Notes under the pieces: model-generated
The model's database searches: none
What the model was told of the DNA's origin: nothing
What the model saw: only the letters and a program-made list of their open reading frames with translations
Shown: piece after piece, positions 52,615-61,213 of the stretch
Numbering within the stretch: the first letter of the stretch is position 1
Layout of the letters: each line of letters starts with the position of its first letter
NCBI GenBank assembly: GCA_963748985.1
Contig: CAVVKQ010000005.1
Location: 1 to 64,000, forward strand
Origin: RPQJ01 sp963748985
Lineage (GTDB): Bacteria > Pseudomonadota > Gammaproteobacteria > Steroidobacterales > Steroidobacteraceae
Length of the DNA: 64,000 bases
Reading direction: 5' to 3'
Made by a program: the position numbers and the translations under genes

Positions 52615-53712
52615 ATGACTTCGAACCTGTCCCTTGCCGCCCGCGTCATCTCCGAAGGATTCCTCCCGGCCCGATCCGCCTTGCTGCAGGGTCCGCGCGA
52701 ACCCGTGAGTGGTCCGGTTTCCCCAAGCCGGATCCGCGGCATGCTGCTGGGCCTTGCGATCGGCGATGCGCTGGGCAACACCAGCGAAAGTCTGCCGGTC
52801 CTGGAACGCGGGGAGCGCTATGGCGAGATCCGTGACTACCTGCCGAACAACCGATCCGCGGGTCATCGGGTAGGCCTGCCCTCCGACGACAGCCAGCTCG
52901 CGTTCTGGACGCTCGAAAGCCTGCTCGAATGCGGGGGGCTGGACCCGGACGACCTGTCTGCCCGCTTTGCCTCGCGTGAAATCTTTGGAATCGGCAAGTC
53001 CATCCAGCAGTTCCTGCACAATCGCCAACAGGGCGCGGCGTCCTGGTACCGTTATGGCGCCGAAAGCGCGGGCAATGGCGCACTGATGCGCATCGCACCG
53101 CTAGTGCTGCTGCATCCGCAGGGCACGAGTGCGGCCCTCTGGCTGGATGTCGCGCTGGCCTCGATCATCACGCATCGCGACGCAAGTTCGGTTGCTTCGT
53201 GCGTGGCGTTCGTCGACCTGCTCGCACGCCTGTTGCGATTGCCCGCACCACCGACGTCCGACTGGATCATCGCCACGTTCGTCGCCACCGTGCGCCAGGT
53301 CTGCACGGACCAGCCGTACCGTGCCCGCAGCGGTCGCTTCACCGACCGCGAGGGTTCGTTTCCAGACTACCTCGAGTTCGTGCTGGACAAAGCCGCGCGC
53401 AACGACTGGAGTACTCGTGAAGCCTGCACTGCGTGGTCGTCCGGCGCGTACCTGCTCGAGACGGTGCCGAGCGTGCTGTGGATCCTTGCCCGCCACGCGC
53501 ACGACCCGGAAGAGGCAATCGTGCGCGCCGTCAACGACACGGATGACAACGATACGGTCGCCACTCTCGTCGGCGCGGCCGTCGGCGCGCTGCACGGCAA
53601 GGACGCATTGCCCATCGCCTGGCAACATGGATTGCTCGGCAGAACGACGGCAGACGACAACGGCCGGGTGTTCCGCCTGATCGAGGAAGCGATCCGCCGA
53701 GATTGGCTCTAA
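52615..53712 (+). CDS. ADP-ribosylglycohydrolase (DraG family)
   Basis: 365 residues. Di-magnesium binding motifs of the family are all present: 'GLAIGDALGNTSES' with Asp51, 'LPSDDSQLAFWTLESL' with Ser90-Asp91-Asp92-Ser93, 'SAGNGALMRIAPL', and 'NDTDDNDTVATLVGAAVGALHG' (307-328). It removes ADP-ribose from modified proteins. The ATG at 52615 lies 16 bp after the kinase stop; an in-frame ATG at 52546 would overlap the kinase and adds no family sequence. It is probably cotranscribed with the kinase. Confidence 0.9.
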   Translation: MTSNLSLAARVISEGFLPARSALLQGPREPVSGPVSPSRIRGMLLGLAIGDALGNTSESLPVLERGERYGEIRDYLPNNRSAGHRVGLPSDDSQLAFWTLESLLECGGLDPDDLSARFASREIFGIGKSIQQFLHNRQQGAASWYRYGAESAGNGALMRIAPLVLLHPQGTSAALWLDVALASIITHRDASSVASCVAFVDLLARLLRLPAPPTSDWIIATFVATVRQVCTDQPYRARSGRFTDREGSFPDYLEFVLDKAARNDWSTREACTAWSSGAYLLETVPSVLWILARHAHDPEEAIVRAVNDTDDNDTVATLVGAAVGALHGKDALPIAWQHGLLGRTTADDNGRVFRLIEEAIRRDWL

Positions 53713-53783
53713 AAGGCAGCAACCCGGGACTTCGTCGCAAAGTTCGGGTGTAGGATGACCCCGTTCAATCAGGGGGATACGAC

Positions 53784-55304
53784 ATGCTCTACGCAGCACC
53801 CGGCGCCGCAGGCGCCAAGCTGACTTTCCAGGCGCACTACGACAATTTCATCGGCGGCAAATGGGTGGCCCCGGTCAAAGGCCAGTATTTCGACGTCGTC
53901 ACACCCATCAGCGGCAAGGTCTACACCAAAGTCGCGCGCTCCACGGCCGAGGACATCGAGCTGGCGCTCGATGCGGCGCATGCCGCGGCCGACAAGTGGG
54001 GCAAGACGCCGCCGGCCGAGCGCGCCAACCTGCTGCTGAAGATCGCCGACCGGATCGAAGCCAATCTCGAGCTGCTCGCCTACGCCGAAACCGTGGACAA
54101 CGGCAAGCCGATCCGCGAGACGCTGAACGCCGACATTCCGCTTACAGTCGATCATTTCCGTTACTTCGCTGGCTGCGTGCGAGCGCAGGAAGGCGGCATC
54201 AGCGAAATCGACGAGAACACGGTCGCCTATCACCTGCACGAGCCGCTCGGTGTCGTCGGCCAGATCATTCCGTGGAATTTCCCGATCCTGATGGCCGCGT
54301 GGAAACTGGCCCCGGCCATTGGCGCGGGCAACTGCGTGATCCTGAAACCCGCGGAATCCACGCCCATCAGCATCCTGGTCCTGGCGAACCTGATCGCCGA
54401 TATCGTGCCGCCCGGCGTCCTCAACATCGTCAACGGTTACGGTCGCGAAGCCGGCATGCCGCTTGCTACCAGCAAGCGCATCGCCAAGATTGCGTTCACG
54501 GGGTCCACGACCACCGGCCGCGTCATCGCGCAGGCCGCGGCCAACAACCTGATTCCCGCGACGCTGGAACTCGGTGGCAAGTCACCCAACGTCTTCTTCG
54601 CCGACGTGATGGACAAGGACGATTCGTTCCTCGACAAGGCGATCGAAGGCCTCGTGCTGTTCGCCTTCAACCAGGGCGAAGTGTGCACCTGCCCGAGCCG
54701 CGCACTGATCCAGGAAAGCATCTACGACAAGTTCATGGAGCGAGTGCTGCAGCGGGTGGCCGCGATCAAGATGGGCGATCCGCTCGACACCGACACCATG
54801 ATGGGTGCGCAGGCGTCGAAGGAGCAGCTCACCAAGATCCTGTCGTACCTCGAACTGGGCAAGCAGGAAGGCGCGCAAGTGCTCATCGGTGGCGCGCAGG
54901 CAAAACTGGGCGCTGGACTCGAGGGTGGCTACTACGTGCAACCCACGCTGTTCAAGGGTCACAACAAGATGCGCATCTTCCAGGAGGAAATCTTCGGCCC
55001 GGTGCTGGCCGTGACCACCTTCAAGGACGAAGCCGAGGCGCTGGCCCTGGCCAACGACACGCTCTACGGCCTCGGTGCCGGCGTGTGGAGCCGCAATGGC
55101 AATGTGGCTTATCGCATGGGTCGCGCCATCAAGGCCGGCCGTGTATGGACCAACTGCTACCACGCCTACCCCGCGCACGCGGCGTTCGGCGGGTACAAGG
55201 AATCGGGCATCGGCCGCGAAACCCACAAGATGATGCTCGACCACTATCAGCAGACGAAGAACCTGCTGGTCAGCTACAGCGAAAGCAAGCTTGGCTTCTT
55301 CTGA
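53784..55304 (+). CDS. NAD-dependent aldehyde dehydrogenase (AldB/ExaC type)
   Basis: 506 residues. Family blocks: 'IGGKWVAPVKGQYFDVVTPISGKVYTKVARSTAEDIELALDAA', 'IPWNFPILMAAWKLAPAIGAGNCVILKPAE', the general-base glutamate in 'LELGGKSPN', and the catalytic 'NQGEVCTCPSR' (Cys301, with Cys303). This C-x-C pattern and the linked DUF779 gene are typical of acetaldehyde and short-chain aldehyde dehydrogenases. A GGGGG ribosome site precedes the ATG. Confidence 0.93.
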   Translation: MLYAAPGAAGAKLTFQAHYDNFIGGKWVAPVKGQYFDVVTPISGKVYTKVARSTAEDIELALDAAHAAADKWGKTPPAERANLLLKIADRIEANLELLAYAETVDNGKPIRETLNADIPLTVDHFRYFAGCVRAQEGGISEIDENTVAYHLHEPLGVVGQIIPWNFPILMAAWKLAPAIGAGNCVILKPAESTPISILVLANLIADIVPPGVLNIVNGYGREAGMPLATSKRIAKIAFTGSTTTGRVIAQAAANNLIPATLELGGKSPNVFFADVMDKDDSFLDKAIEGLVLFAFNQGEVCTCPSRALIQESIYDKFMERVLQRVAAIKMGDPLDTDTMMGAQASKEQLTKILSYLELGKQEGAQVLIGGAQAKLGAGLEGGYYVQPTLFKGHNKMRIFQEEIFGPVLAVTTFKDEAEALALANDTLYGLGAGVWSRNGNVAYRMGRAIKAGRVWTNCYHAYPAHAAFGGYKESGIGRETHKMMLDHYQQTKNLLVSYSESKLGFF

Positions 55305-55306
55305 AC

Positions 55307-55684
55307 ATGGTCGAGAAGGTCATCGCCACGGCCGCGGCCGTTGAGCTGATCGAACTGCTCAAGTCGAAGCACGGCCCCGGTCTGATGTTTCATCAGTCCG
55401 GTGGCTGTTGCGACAACAGTGCGGCGAATTGTTACCTGCTTGGTGAGCTCACGATCGGCGCGGGCGACGTGTTCCTGGGCGACATCGGCGGCTGCCCGTT
55501 CTACATCGGCAAGGCGCAGTACGAGTACTGGCGCCACACGCAGCTGATCATCGACGTGATCGAAGGCCACGGCGGGACTTTCTCGCTCGAAGGACCCGAA
55601 GGCAGGGCGTTCCACACCCGGTCGCGGGTGTTCACCGCGGCGGAGATGGCGGAACTCGACGAAGTCGATCGCCACCCTGCCTGA
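55307..55684 (+). CDS. DUF779 protein, partner of aldehyde dehydrogenase
   Basis: 125 residues. The core 'MFHQSGGCCDNSAANCYLLGEL' and 'GDIGGCPFYIGKAQYEYWRHTQLIIDV' is the DUF779 pattern, with four conserved cysteines suggesting a metal site. It begins 2 bp after the aldehyde dehydrogenase stop, the usual pairing; the biochemical role is not established. Its stop TGA abuts the convergent gene's stop (TGATCA). Confidence 0.9.
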   Translation: MVEKVIATAAAVELIELLKSKHGPGLMFHQSGGCCDNSAANCYLLGELTIGAGDVFLGDIGGCPFYIGKAQYEYWRHTQLIIDVIEGHGGTFSLEGPEGRAFHTRSRVFTAAEMAELDEVDRHPA

Positions 55685-56164
55685 TCAGGCGTGTTCGTCA
55701 TTGTCGCCGTCACTGTTCGGTGTCTCGGTGTGTCGTTCGATGCGTGAGCGGAACGCCAGCGCGAGGCACCAGACCCCGAAGGCGCCAAGTGACAGGATCA
55801 CCTGGTAGTCGAGAAGTGTCGGCCGGCGCGCCGAAACAATGACGGCAGCCATCAGTGCGGCCACGACGGTCAGTGCCACGCCGATGGCAAACCAGGCCGG
55901 CCGGGAAAAGAGCGTCGGTTGACCGCCGCGTTGCTTGAATGTGAGGCGAGATCCGGCCTGCCAGCAGATCCCGCAAAGCGCCAGCAGGATGAGGGCGAAA
56001 ACGACCGTTGAACTTGTGAGTGACCCGCGGCTTGCCGCATGCGTCGCAAAGTCGACGATCCCGAGGCCGAGCACGGCAGTCAGGCCAATCGCTGCACACA
56101 GCAGCGCAACACCGGCAATGCGTGTCCAGAGGGAAGCGACTGGTTCGAGATACGGATTCGTCAC
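55685..56164 (-). CDS. Four-helix integral membrane protein, unknown
   Basis: 159 residues with four predicted membrane helices (about 14-36, 48-70, 90-112, 120-140) and a charged C-terminus 'RIERHTETPNSDGDNDEHA'. No family is recognised and there is no catalytic motif. It follows the DUF2845 gene by 33 bp on the same strand. Confidence 0.72.
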   Translation of the reverse strand: MTNPYLEPVASLWTRIAGVALLCAAIGLTAVLGLGIVDFATHAASRGSLTSSTVVFALILLALCGICWQAGSRLTFKQRGGQPTLFSRPAWFAIGVALTVVAALMAAVIVSARRPTLLDYQVILSLGAFGVWCLALAFRSRIERHTETPNSDGDNDEHA

Positions 56165-56197
56165 GAGTCCCTCGACCCCGCCGCACGTCGCCCGGCT

Positions 56198-56491
56198 TCA
56201 CTTGATCGACTTGAGCACGTCCACATCGAACACCAGAATGCGGGTGGCGCCGTAGGATTCGTACGTCCAGCGATGGGCCTTCGTCTCGCCGACGACCTGG
56301 TTCCCGCTCCGTACCGGTAGCGTTTCCTCGCTCTTCGACAGCGGTGGTCCACAGAGTTGCAGCACCTCGGCCTGCGTCATGCCGGTCACGACGAGTTTGC
56401 TGCCGCAACGGAAACTGTCATCTGCAACCGCTGGTGCAGCGACAGCGAGGCAGGCCGTCAGGGCGAACAAACGGCCAGGGACGTTCTTCAT
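56198..56491 (-). CDS. DUF2845 periplasmic protein
   Basis: 97 residues. The signal peptide ends near 'AAPAVADD'; the mature part 'FRCGSKLVVTGMTQAEVLQLCGPPLSKSE' and 'RWTYESYGATRILVFDVDVLKSIK' matches the DUF2845 pattern, with two cysteines. The function is unknown, likely envelope-associated. Confidence 0.82.
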   Translation of the reverse strand: MKNVPGRLFALTACLAVAAPAVADDSFRCGSKLVVTGMTQAEVLQLCGPPLSKSEETLPVRSGNQVVGETKAHRWTYESYGATRILVFDVDVLKSIK

Positions 56492-56563
56492 GTCTGGTCT
56501 CCTCCAACAGCGGGCCGAGCGCCGCGATGAGGTCGGCCGCGAACCGCGGCCTGCAACCCGGTG

Positions 56564-56911
56564 TCAGTCGGGGCGGGCCTGGAGCACGTCGACATAGACC
56601 AGTGCATTGCAGCGCGGGCAGGTCGCGGCGTCGATCGCCTCGAGTTCGAACCAGCGTTTTCCGCACTGGCACCGCACCATCAGTACCCACTGACCGACGG
56701 CACGGCAGACCGAATGCTCGATGACTTCGATTCCTTCCGGGAGGCTCGTAATCTTCGGCAACCGGGCGGTGTCGTCGTCCTGGCCGATGAAGTCGTCGGG
56801 CTGGTACACGGAGCGGAAGACCTTTGCTCCGTCCAACAGGTCGGGCACATCGCCCTGCGTCGTCGCTGGCGCCGGTTCTGTTCCAGGGTCCGAGTCAGAG
56901 CGGTCTTTCAT
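56564..56911 (-). CDS. Small zinc-ribbon-like hypothetical protein
   Basis: 115 residues. The C-terminal half has a four-cysteine zinc ribbon: 'CQCGKRWFELEAIDAATCPRC'. The N-terminal half is acidic and likely disordered. There is no signal peptide. The family is not recognised. The ATG at 56911 removes a 25-residue extension that has no comparable features. Confidence 0.65.
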   Translation of the reverse strand: MKDRSDSDPGTEPAPATTQGDVPDLLDGAKVFRSVYQPDDFIGQDDDTARLPKITSLPEGIEVIEHSVCRAVGQWVLMVRCQCGKRWFELEAIDAATCPRCNALVYVDVLQARPD

Positions 56912-57030
56912 GGGAATCAGCCCCGTCGAGATCTTTGCGCACCTGCTTTTACAGTGTTTCGGCGCGATCGGCAAACGACGCGTCATGAGCCCGGTACCGA
57001 CCCTTGATGTCAGACGCTAGACTGCCGCGC

Positions 57031-58230
57031 ATGAAGAAGCTCCTGCTCGTGCTCTTGATCACAGTCGCCTTGCTCGTCGTCGCTGGCATTGGCTACGTCT
57101 GGTTCGGCCCGGTCGCGGTGGGCGACAAGAAAGTCATGCTCGACTTCCTGCTCGGCCGCTCGATCGAGCCACCGACTGCAGAGCAGGTTGCATCGAAGTT
57201 GCGGGTCGCCGATGGCTTCCGGCTCGAGGTGTATTCCACGGACGTGCCCCTCGCCCGCTGGCCCCTCGTGACTCCGTCCGGCGACCTCATCGTGGCCCGC
57301 ACGCGCGCCGATGAAATCGTGCTGCTCGAGCGTGACGCCAATGGCGACGGCAAGCCGGACGCGGTGCGCAAACTGGTCACCATGCTCAATCACCCGCATG
57401 GACTCGCCCTGCGCGACGGGTGGCTGTACGTCGGCGAGTCGAATGGCGTTGGTCGCATCCGATTCGACACGGAATCGGGGCAGGTGTCCGGCGACTTCGA
57501 ACACATCGTCGACGACTTCACGGACGATGGCTTTCATACGACGAAGACGCTCGGCTTCGGCCCCGACGGGTGGCTCTACGTGTCGCAGGGCTCGTCCTGC
57601 AATGTCTGCATCGAGAAGGACGAGCGCCGTGCGACGATCATGCGCATGCAGCCGGACGGCAGCCAGCGCGAGATCTATGCCACCGGTCTGCGCAACAGCG
57701 TGGGCCTGGACTGGGCGCCATGGGACGACGCGATGTATGCAACCGAAAATGGCCGCGACCTGCTGGGCGACGACCTCCCGCCCGATGAACTCAATCGCAT
57801 CGAGCAGAACGCCTTCTATGGCTGGCCGTTCGTGCACGGCGCCGGCGTGCCCGATCCCGACTTCGGTGCGGGACATGCGGCAGAGGCCGCGCGTGCCGTT
57901 ACGCCGGTGCACGCGTTCCGCGCGCACCATGCACCCCTCGGGTTCGCATTCCTGCGCGGCCCGAGCCTTCCGGCTGGTTACTCACGCACGGCACTCGTCG
58001 CGCTGCATGGCTCGTGGAATCGCAGCCAGCCCGACGGCTACAAGGTGGTTGCTCTTGACTGGCAACCGGATGGAAACATCGTCGAGCGCGACTTTCTGAC
58101 CGGCTTCCTCGGTGACGCAGGCGTTCTCGGCCGACCCGCCGGCATCGCGCAAGGCCCCGACGGCGCCATCTACATTACTGACGATTACGCGGGCGTAATC
58201 TACCGGGTGGTGCCGGCGACTGGATCCTGA
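57031..58230 (+). CDS. PQQ-dependent sugar (sorbosone/glucose) dehydrogenase-like beta-propeller
   Basis: 399 residues. One N-terminal membrane helix ('LLLVLLITVALLVVAGIGYVWF') anchors or secretes it. The beta-propeller shows 'LNHPHGLALRDGWLYVGESNGVGRI', 'TTKTLGFGPDGWLYVSQGSSCNVC', 'YATGLRNSVGLDWAPWDDAMYATENGRD' and 'ITDDYAGVIYRV'. This fold oxidises sugars or aldoses at a pyrroloquinoline quinone on the periplasmic side. The substrate cannot be told. Its 3' end overlaps the convergent gene by 31 bp. Confidence 0.86.
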   Translation: MKKLLLVLLITVALLVVAGIGYVWFGPVAVGDKKVMLDFLLGRSIEPPTAEQVASKLRVADGFRLEVYSTDVPLARWPLVTPSGDLIVARTRADEIVLLERDANGDGKPDAVRKLVTMLNHPHGLALRDGWLYVGESNGVGRIRFDTESGQVSGDFEHIVDDFTDDGFHTTKTLGFGPDGWLYVSQGSSCNVCIEKDERRATIMRMQPDGSQREIYATGLRNSVGLDWAPWDDAMYATENGRDLLGDDLPPDELNRIEQNAFYGWPFVHGAGVPDPDFGAGHAAEAARAVTPVHAFRAHHAPLGFAFLRGPSLPAGYSRTALVALHGSWNRSQPDGYKVVALDWQPDGNIVERDFLTGFLGDAGVLGRPAGIAQGPDGAIYITDDYAGVIYRVVPATGS

Positions 58231-59195
58231 TCCGGGTTCGCCAGCGACTGCTCGATGAAGGCCTGCCAGATCGGATTGGGCTGCCACACCGTGCGCATCG
58301 GGTGCAGTGCGGCTTCGTGGCCTTCACCGAGGCGCAGCCGACGGTACAGGTAGACGAACGCCGAGACGCGGAAGTTCTTCGCGCAATGGACCCAGAGCCT
58401 GCGCCCGCCGAACGCATCCATCACGCCGAAGAACTGCCGCAGGTGCCTGGGCTCGGGCATTTCCCAGGGCACGGGGATGTGCACGAAGGCCATGCCATGC
58501 CCCGTGACGGCCTCGGCTTCGCCGGGCAGCGCGTTCGTCGCAGTCGGCAATGCAAGATTGACGACCGCGTCGATGCCGAATTCCGGCAGGCGCTGAATGT
58601 CGGCCTGCGAGAGCTGGCCCGACGTCCACAATCCGTCGAATACGGGACGGGTATTCGGCGCATCGAACTGGTAGGCAGGCGTCGTGCCGAAGAGGCGCAC
58701 GTCCTCGTTGCTGCCGGCGAGCCGCACGTTGCCTTCGAACTGCAGGCCGATCCGCTCGAGCAGGCGGCCCGACGCAACGTTGTCGAGACTCGTGATCGCA
58801 ATCACGCGCGGCAGGCGATGTCGCACCCGCGCATACCGCAGCGTGGCCTCGGCCGCCTCGCGCGCGTACCCCTGGCTCCAGTGCTCGGGCAGGAAAGCAA
58901 AGCCGATGTCGACATCGGGCAGCGTGTCCCGCTTGATCAGCCCGCACAGGCCGAGCGGCAGCGTATCGCTGCGACGCTCGACCAGGAAAAGTCCAAACCC
59001 GTGATTGGCATACAGCCGCTGCGGACCTTCGGCAATGTAGCGGCGTGCGCCGGGGAGATCGCGCACTCCCCGGTCGCCGATGTACTGCAGCCAGGAGGGT
59101 TCATTGACGAGGCGGAGGATGAAAGAGGCGTCGGACGCCTCGAGCCTGCGCAACCGCAGGCGATCAGTTTCAGTCTCGACGATGGGTTCGGCCAT
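58200..59195 (-). CDS. Fusion of GNAT acetyltransferase and dual-specificity-phosphatase-like domain
   Basis: 331 residues. Residues 1-175 are a RimJ-type GNAT domain ('RLRLRRLEASDASFILRLVNEPSWLQYIGDRGV', 'FLPEHWSQGYAREAAEATLRYA', 'NVASGRLLERIGLQFEG'). Residues about 185-331 are a tyrosine-phosphatase-like domain ('SGQLSQADIQRLPEFGIDAVVNLAL', 'LWVHCAKNFRVSAFVYLYRR'). The HC(X)R loop is Cys271 to Arg276, only four residues between, where active enzymes have five. The reading frame is continuous from the ATG at 59195. Confidence 0.82.
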   Translation of the reverse strand: MAEPIVETETDRLRLRRLEASDASFILRLVNEPSWLQYIGDRGVRDLPGARRYIAEGPQRLYANHGFGLFLVERRSDTLPLGLCGLIKRDTLPDVDIGFAFLPEHWSQGYAREAAEATLRYARVRHRLPRVIAITSLDNVASGRLLERIGLQFEGNVRLAGSNEDVRLFGTTPAYQFDAPNTRPVFDGLWTSGQLSQADIQRLPEFGIDAVVNLALPTATNALPGEAEAVTGHGMAFVHIPVPWEMPEPRHLRQFFGVMDAFGGRRLWVHCAKNFRVSAFVYLYRRLRLGEGHEAALHPMRTVWQPNPIWQAFIEQSLANPDQDPVAGTTR

Positions 59196-59359
59196 GGGCG
59201 GATTGTGCCGCGATCCAGGAGTTCTGCGTAGACCGTTTCGACGACTTCGAGGCGGGTGCAGCAACCCAACCGCCGCGGCCTTAGGGCCGCGACTTGACGA
59301 TGGCTTACAATGCACGTCGACCGCATTGAGTGAGCGTTTCCGAGGCTGCAGCGACCCCG

Positions 59360-59722
59360 ATGAGTTCCCATCGTCTCGTCTATTCCACCGGCCCCGGGCG
59401 CCTGTGCCCCGAGTGCACCCGTCCGCTGGCCGAGTGCCACTGCAAGCGCAGCAAGCCGGCACAGCCCGTCGTGGACGCAGGTGACGGAATCGTGCGCATC
59501 GGTCGCGAAACGAAGGGCCGCAAGGGCAAGGGCGTGACGGTGATCAAGGGCATACCGCTTGCCGGTGACGAACTCGATGCCCTGGCCACCAGGCTCAAGA
59601 AGCGCTGCGGTTGCGGCGGTACCGTCGACGCAGGGACCATCGAGATCCAGGGCGATCACCGCGACCTGCTGCTCGAGGAACTCGGCAGGCTCGGTTACAC
59701 GGTGCGCCGGTCCGGTGGCTGA
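59360..59722 (+). CDS. yciH: SUI1/eIF1-like translation factor YciH
   Basis: 120 residues. The N-terminal 'RLCPECTRPLAECHCKR' is a small cysteine cluster; the SUI1 domain follows: 'GVTVIKGIPLAGDELDALATRLKKRCGCGGTVDAGTIEIQGDHRDLLLEELGRLGYTV'. The E. coli homologue affects start-site fidelity and inhibits translation under stress. The end overlaps the rluF start by 8 bp, so translation is coupled. Confidence 0.92.
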   Translation: MSSHRLVYSTGPGRLCPECTRPLAECHCKRSKPAQPVVDAGDGIVRIGRETKGRKGKGVTVIKGIPLAGDELDALATRLKKRCGCGGTVDAGTIEIQGDHRDLLLEELGRLGYTVRRSGG

Positions 59723-60452
59723 CTCCAGCGTCCGGATCAACAAGTACCTCAGCGAAACGGGTGTCTGTTCGCGTCGCCAGGCTGACCAATGGGTCGAAGC
59801 CGGCCGCGTCGCGGTGAACGGCGTGACCGCCGTGCTCGGCACCAAGGTCGCGGCAGGCGACGAGGTCTCGCTCGATGGCCGGCCGCTGAACTTCAAGCCC
59901 GAGCGCGTCTACCTCGCGTTGAACAAGCCGATCGGCATCGAATGCACGACCGACCGCGACGTCCCGGACAACATCGTCGACTTCGTGGGTCACCGCGAGC
60001 GCGTCTTCCCCATCGGCCGCCTGGACAAGGAATCAGAAGGCCTGATCCTGCTCACCAACGATGGCGACATCGTCAATCGCGTGCTCCGCGCCGAGCACGA
60101 GCACGAGAAGGAATACATCGTCTCGGTCGACCGGCCGCTCACGCACGAATTCCTGTCGGGCCTGGCTGGAGGCGTACCGATCCTCGAGACGGTGACAAAT
60201 CCGTGCCGTGTCACCCAGGTCGGACGCAATACCTTCCGTATCGTGCTGACGCAGGGCCTCAACCGTCAGATCCGCCGCATGTGCGAGCACTTCGATTACC
60301 GGGTGCGGCGCCTGCAACGCGTGCGGATCATGCACATCCAGCTCGGCCCATTGCCGGTCGGCAAATGGCGCAACCTGACCCCGGCCGAGGTGAAGCCGCT
60401 GCTCGTGCCGCCGGAGCGCAAGCGTGCGAAGCTGTCGTTGAAGAGGGGTTAG
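59715..60452 (+). CDS. rluF: 23S rRNA pseudouridine synthase RluF (RluB/RsuA family)
   Basis: 245 residues. An S4 domain (about 5-60, 'VRINKYLSETGVCSRRQADQWVEAGRVAVNG') and an RsuA-type catalytic domain with Asp104 in 'GRLDKESEGLILLTND', 'GLNRQIRRMCEHFDYRVRRLQRVRI' and basic C-terminus. RluF modifies U2604 of 23S rRNA. The GTG at 59715 overlaps yciH by 8 bp. The TAG stop lies in a short G-rich tract (GGGGTTAGGGG) resembling the arms of the hairpin repeats. Confidence 0.9.
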   Translation: MADSSVRINKYLSETGVCSRRQADQWVEAGRVAVNGVTAVLGTKVAAGDEVSLDGRPLNFKPERVYLALNKPIGIECTTDRDVPDNIVDFVGHRERVFPIGRLDKESEGLILLTNDGDIVNRVLRAEHEHEKEYIVSVDRPLTHEFLSGLAGGVPILETVTNPCRVTQVGRNTFRIVLTQGLNRQIRRMCEHFDYRVRRLQRVRIMHIQLGPLPVGKWRNLTPAEVKPLLVPPERKRAKLSLKRG

Positions 60453-60463
60453 GGGTCAGGCGT

Positions 60464-61147
60464 CTACTTGGGTTCGATGTCGACGATTTCGATGGGCGCG
60501 TCGCCGACGTTTTTCAGGGAGTGGGTGGTTCCCGAGTCGACCCATTGCACCGCACCGCTGTTTACGTCGCGGGCGCTCACGGCCCCGGCTGGAGTGGAGA
60601 TCTCGAGGCGACCCGCGGTGACCAGCACCGCCACGCCGCTCGATGCGTGCGTGTGCATGGCGGTCGATTCGCCAGGCGCCAGGACCCGAGCCAGCGCACG
60701 CACGCGATCGTTCTCGAATTCCACGTGCCGATCGGACGCCACCGCCGCGCGAACTTTACCAACGTTTCGGGCGGACAAGAACTCTATGTAGATGTTGTGA
60801 AATGTCGTCTCACCGACGTTACGGACGCGATGCGTCCGCGCTGTCGGCGTAGCGCCGTATGACACCGCGCCACGCTGCAGACGAATCGTTTCTGCTTGCC
60901 CTTCCATTGGCTCGTCTGCAACTGTAGCGGCGGCCAACCGCACCGAAACACCATCGTACCGATGCACGTGCCAAAGCGAGTCTGCGCCGGGTGGCAACCA
61001 GACGTCGAATACACGTACGTCCTCGTTCTGCAGGACGAGCCGATGTGCGGGCTCCTGCTCGATCGGCACAGCGGACTGCGCCGACGCTGTCGCGCCGCAC
61101 AGCACGAGACAGCACACGCAGAGGTTTTCCGCGATTCGCTTCAGCAT
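60464..61147 (-). CDS. Periplasmic two-cupin-domain protein
   Basis: 227 residues. The signal peptide ends near 'GATASAQSA'. Two cupin domains follow (about 28-120 and 135-225), the second with histidines in 'MHTHASSGVAVLVTAGRLEI' and 'TTHSLKNVGDAPIEIVDIEPK'. It may bind a metal or a small ligand; no enzyme activity can be assigned. Confidence 0.78.
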   Translation of the reverse strand: MLKRIAENLCVCCLVLCGATASAQSAVPIEQEPAHRLVLQNEDVRVFDVWLPPGADSLWHVHRYDGVSVRLAAATVADEPMEGQAETIRLQRGAVSYGATPTARTHRVRNVGETTFHNIYIEFLSARNVGKVRAAVASDRHVEFENDRVRALARVLAPGESTAMHTHASSGVAVLVTAGRLEISTPAGAVSARDVNSGAVQWVDSGTTHSLKNVGDAPIEIVDIEPK

Positions 61148-61213
61148 TGGATCTCCGCGAGGGGAAGTTCGGCGGCGTCACTGGTGTCGACGCGCTGCAC
61201 AGCCAGCACCGCG

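Noticed and set aside
53861..55306. Plus-strand frame overlapping the aldehyde dehydrogenase gene and running into DUF779
   Set aside because: Only the last 126 codons (DUF779) show family sequence; the upstream part is an alternate frame of the dehydrogenase.
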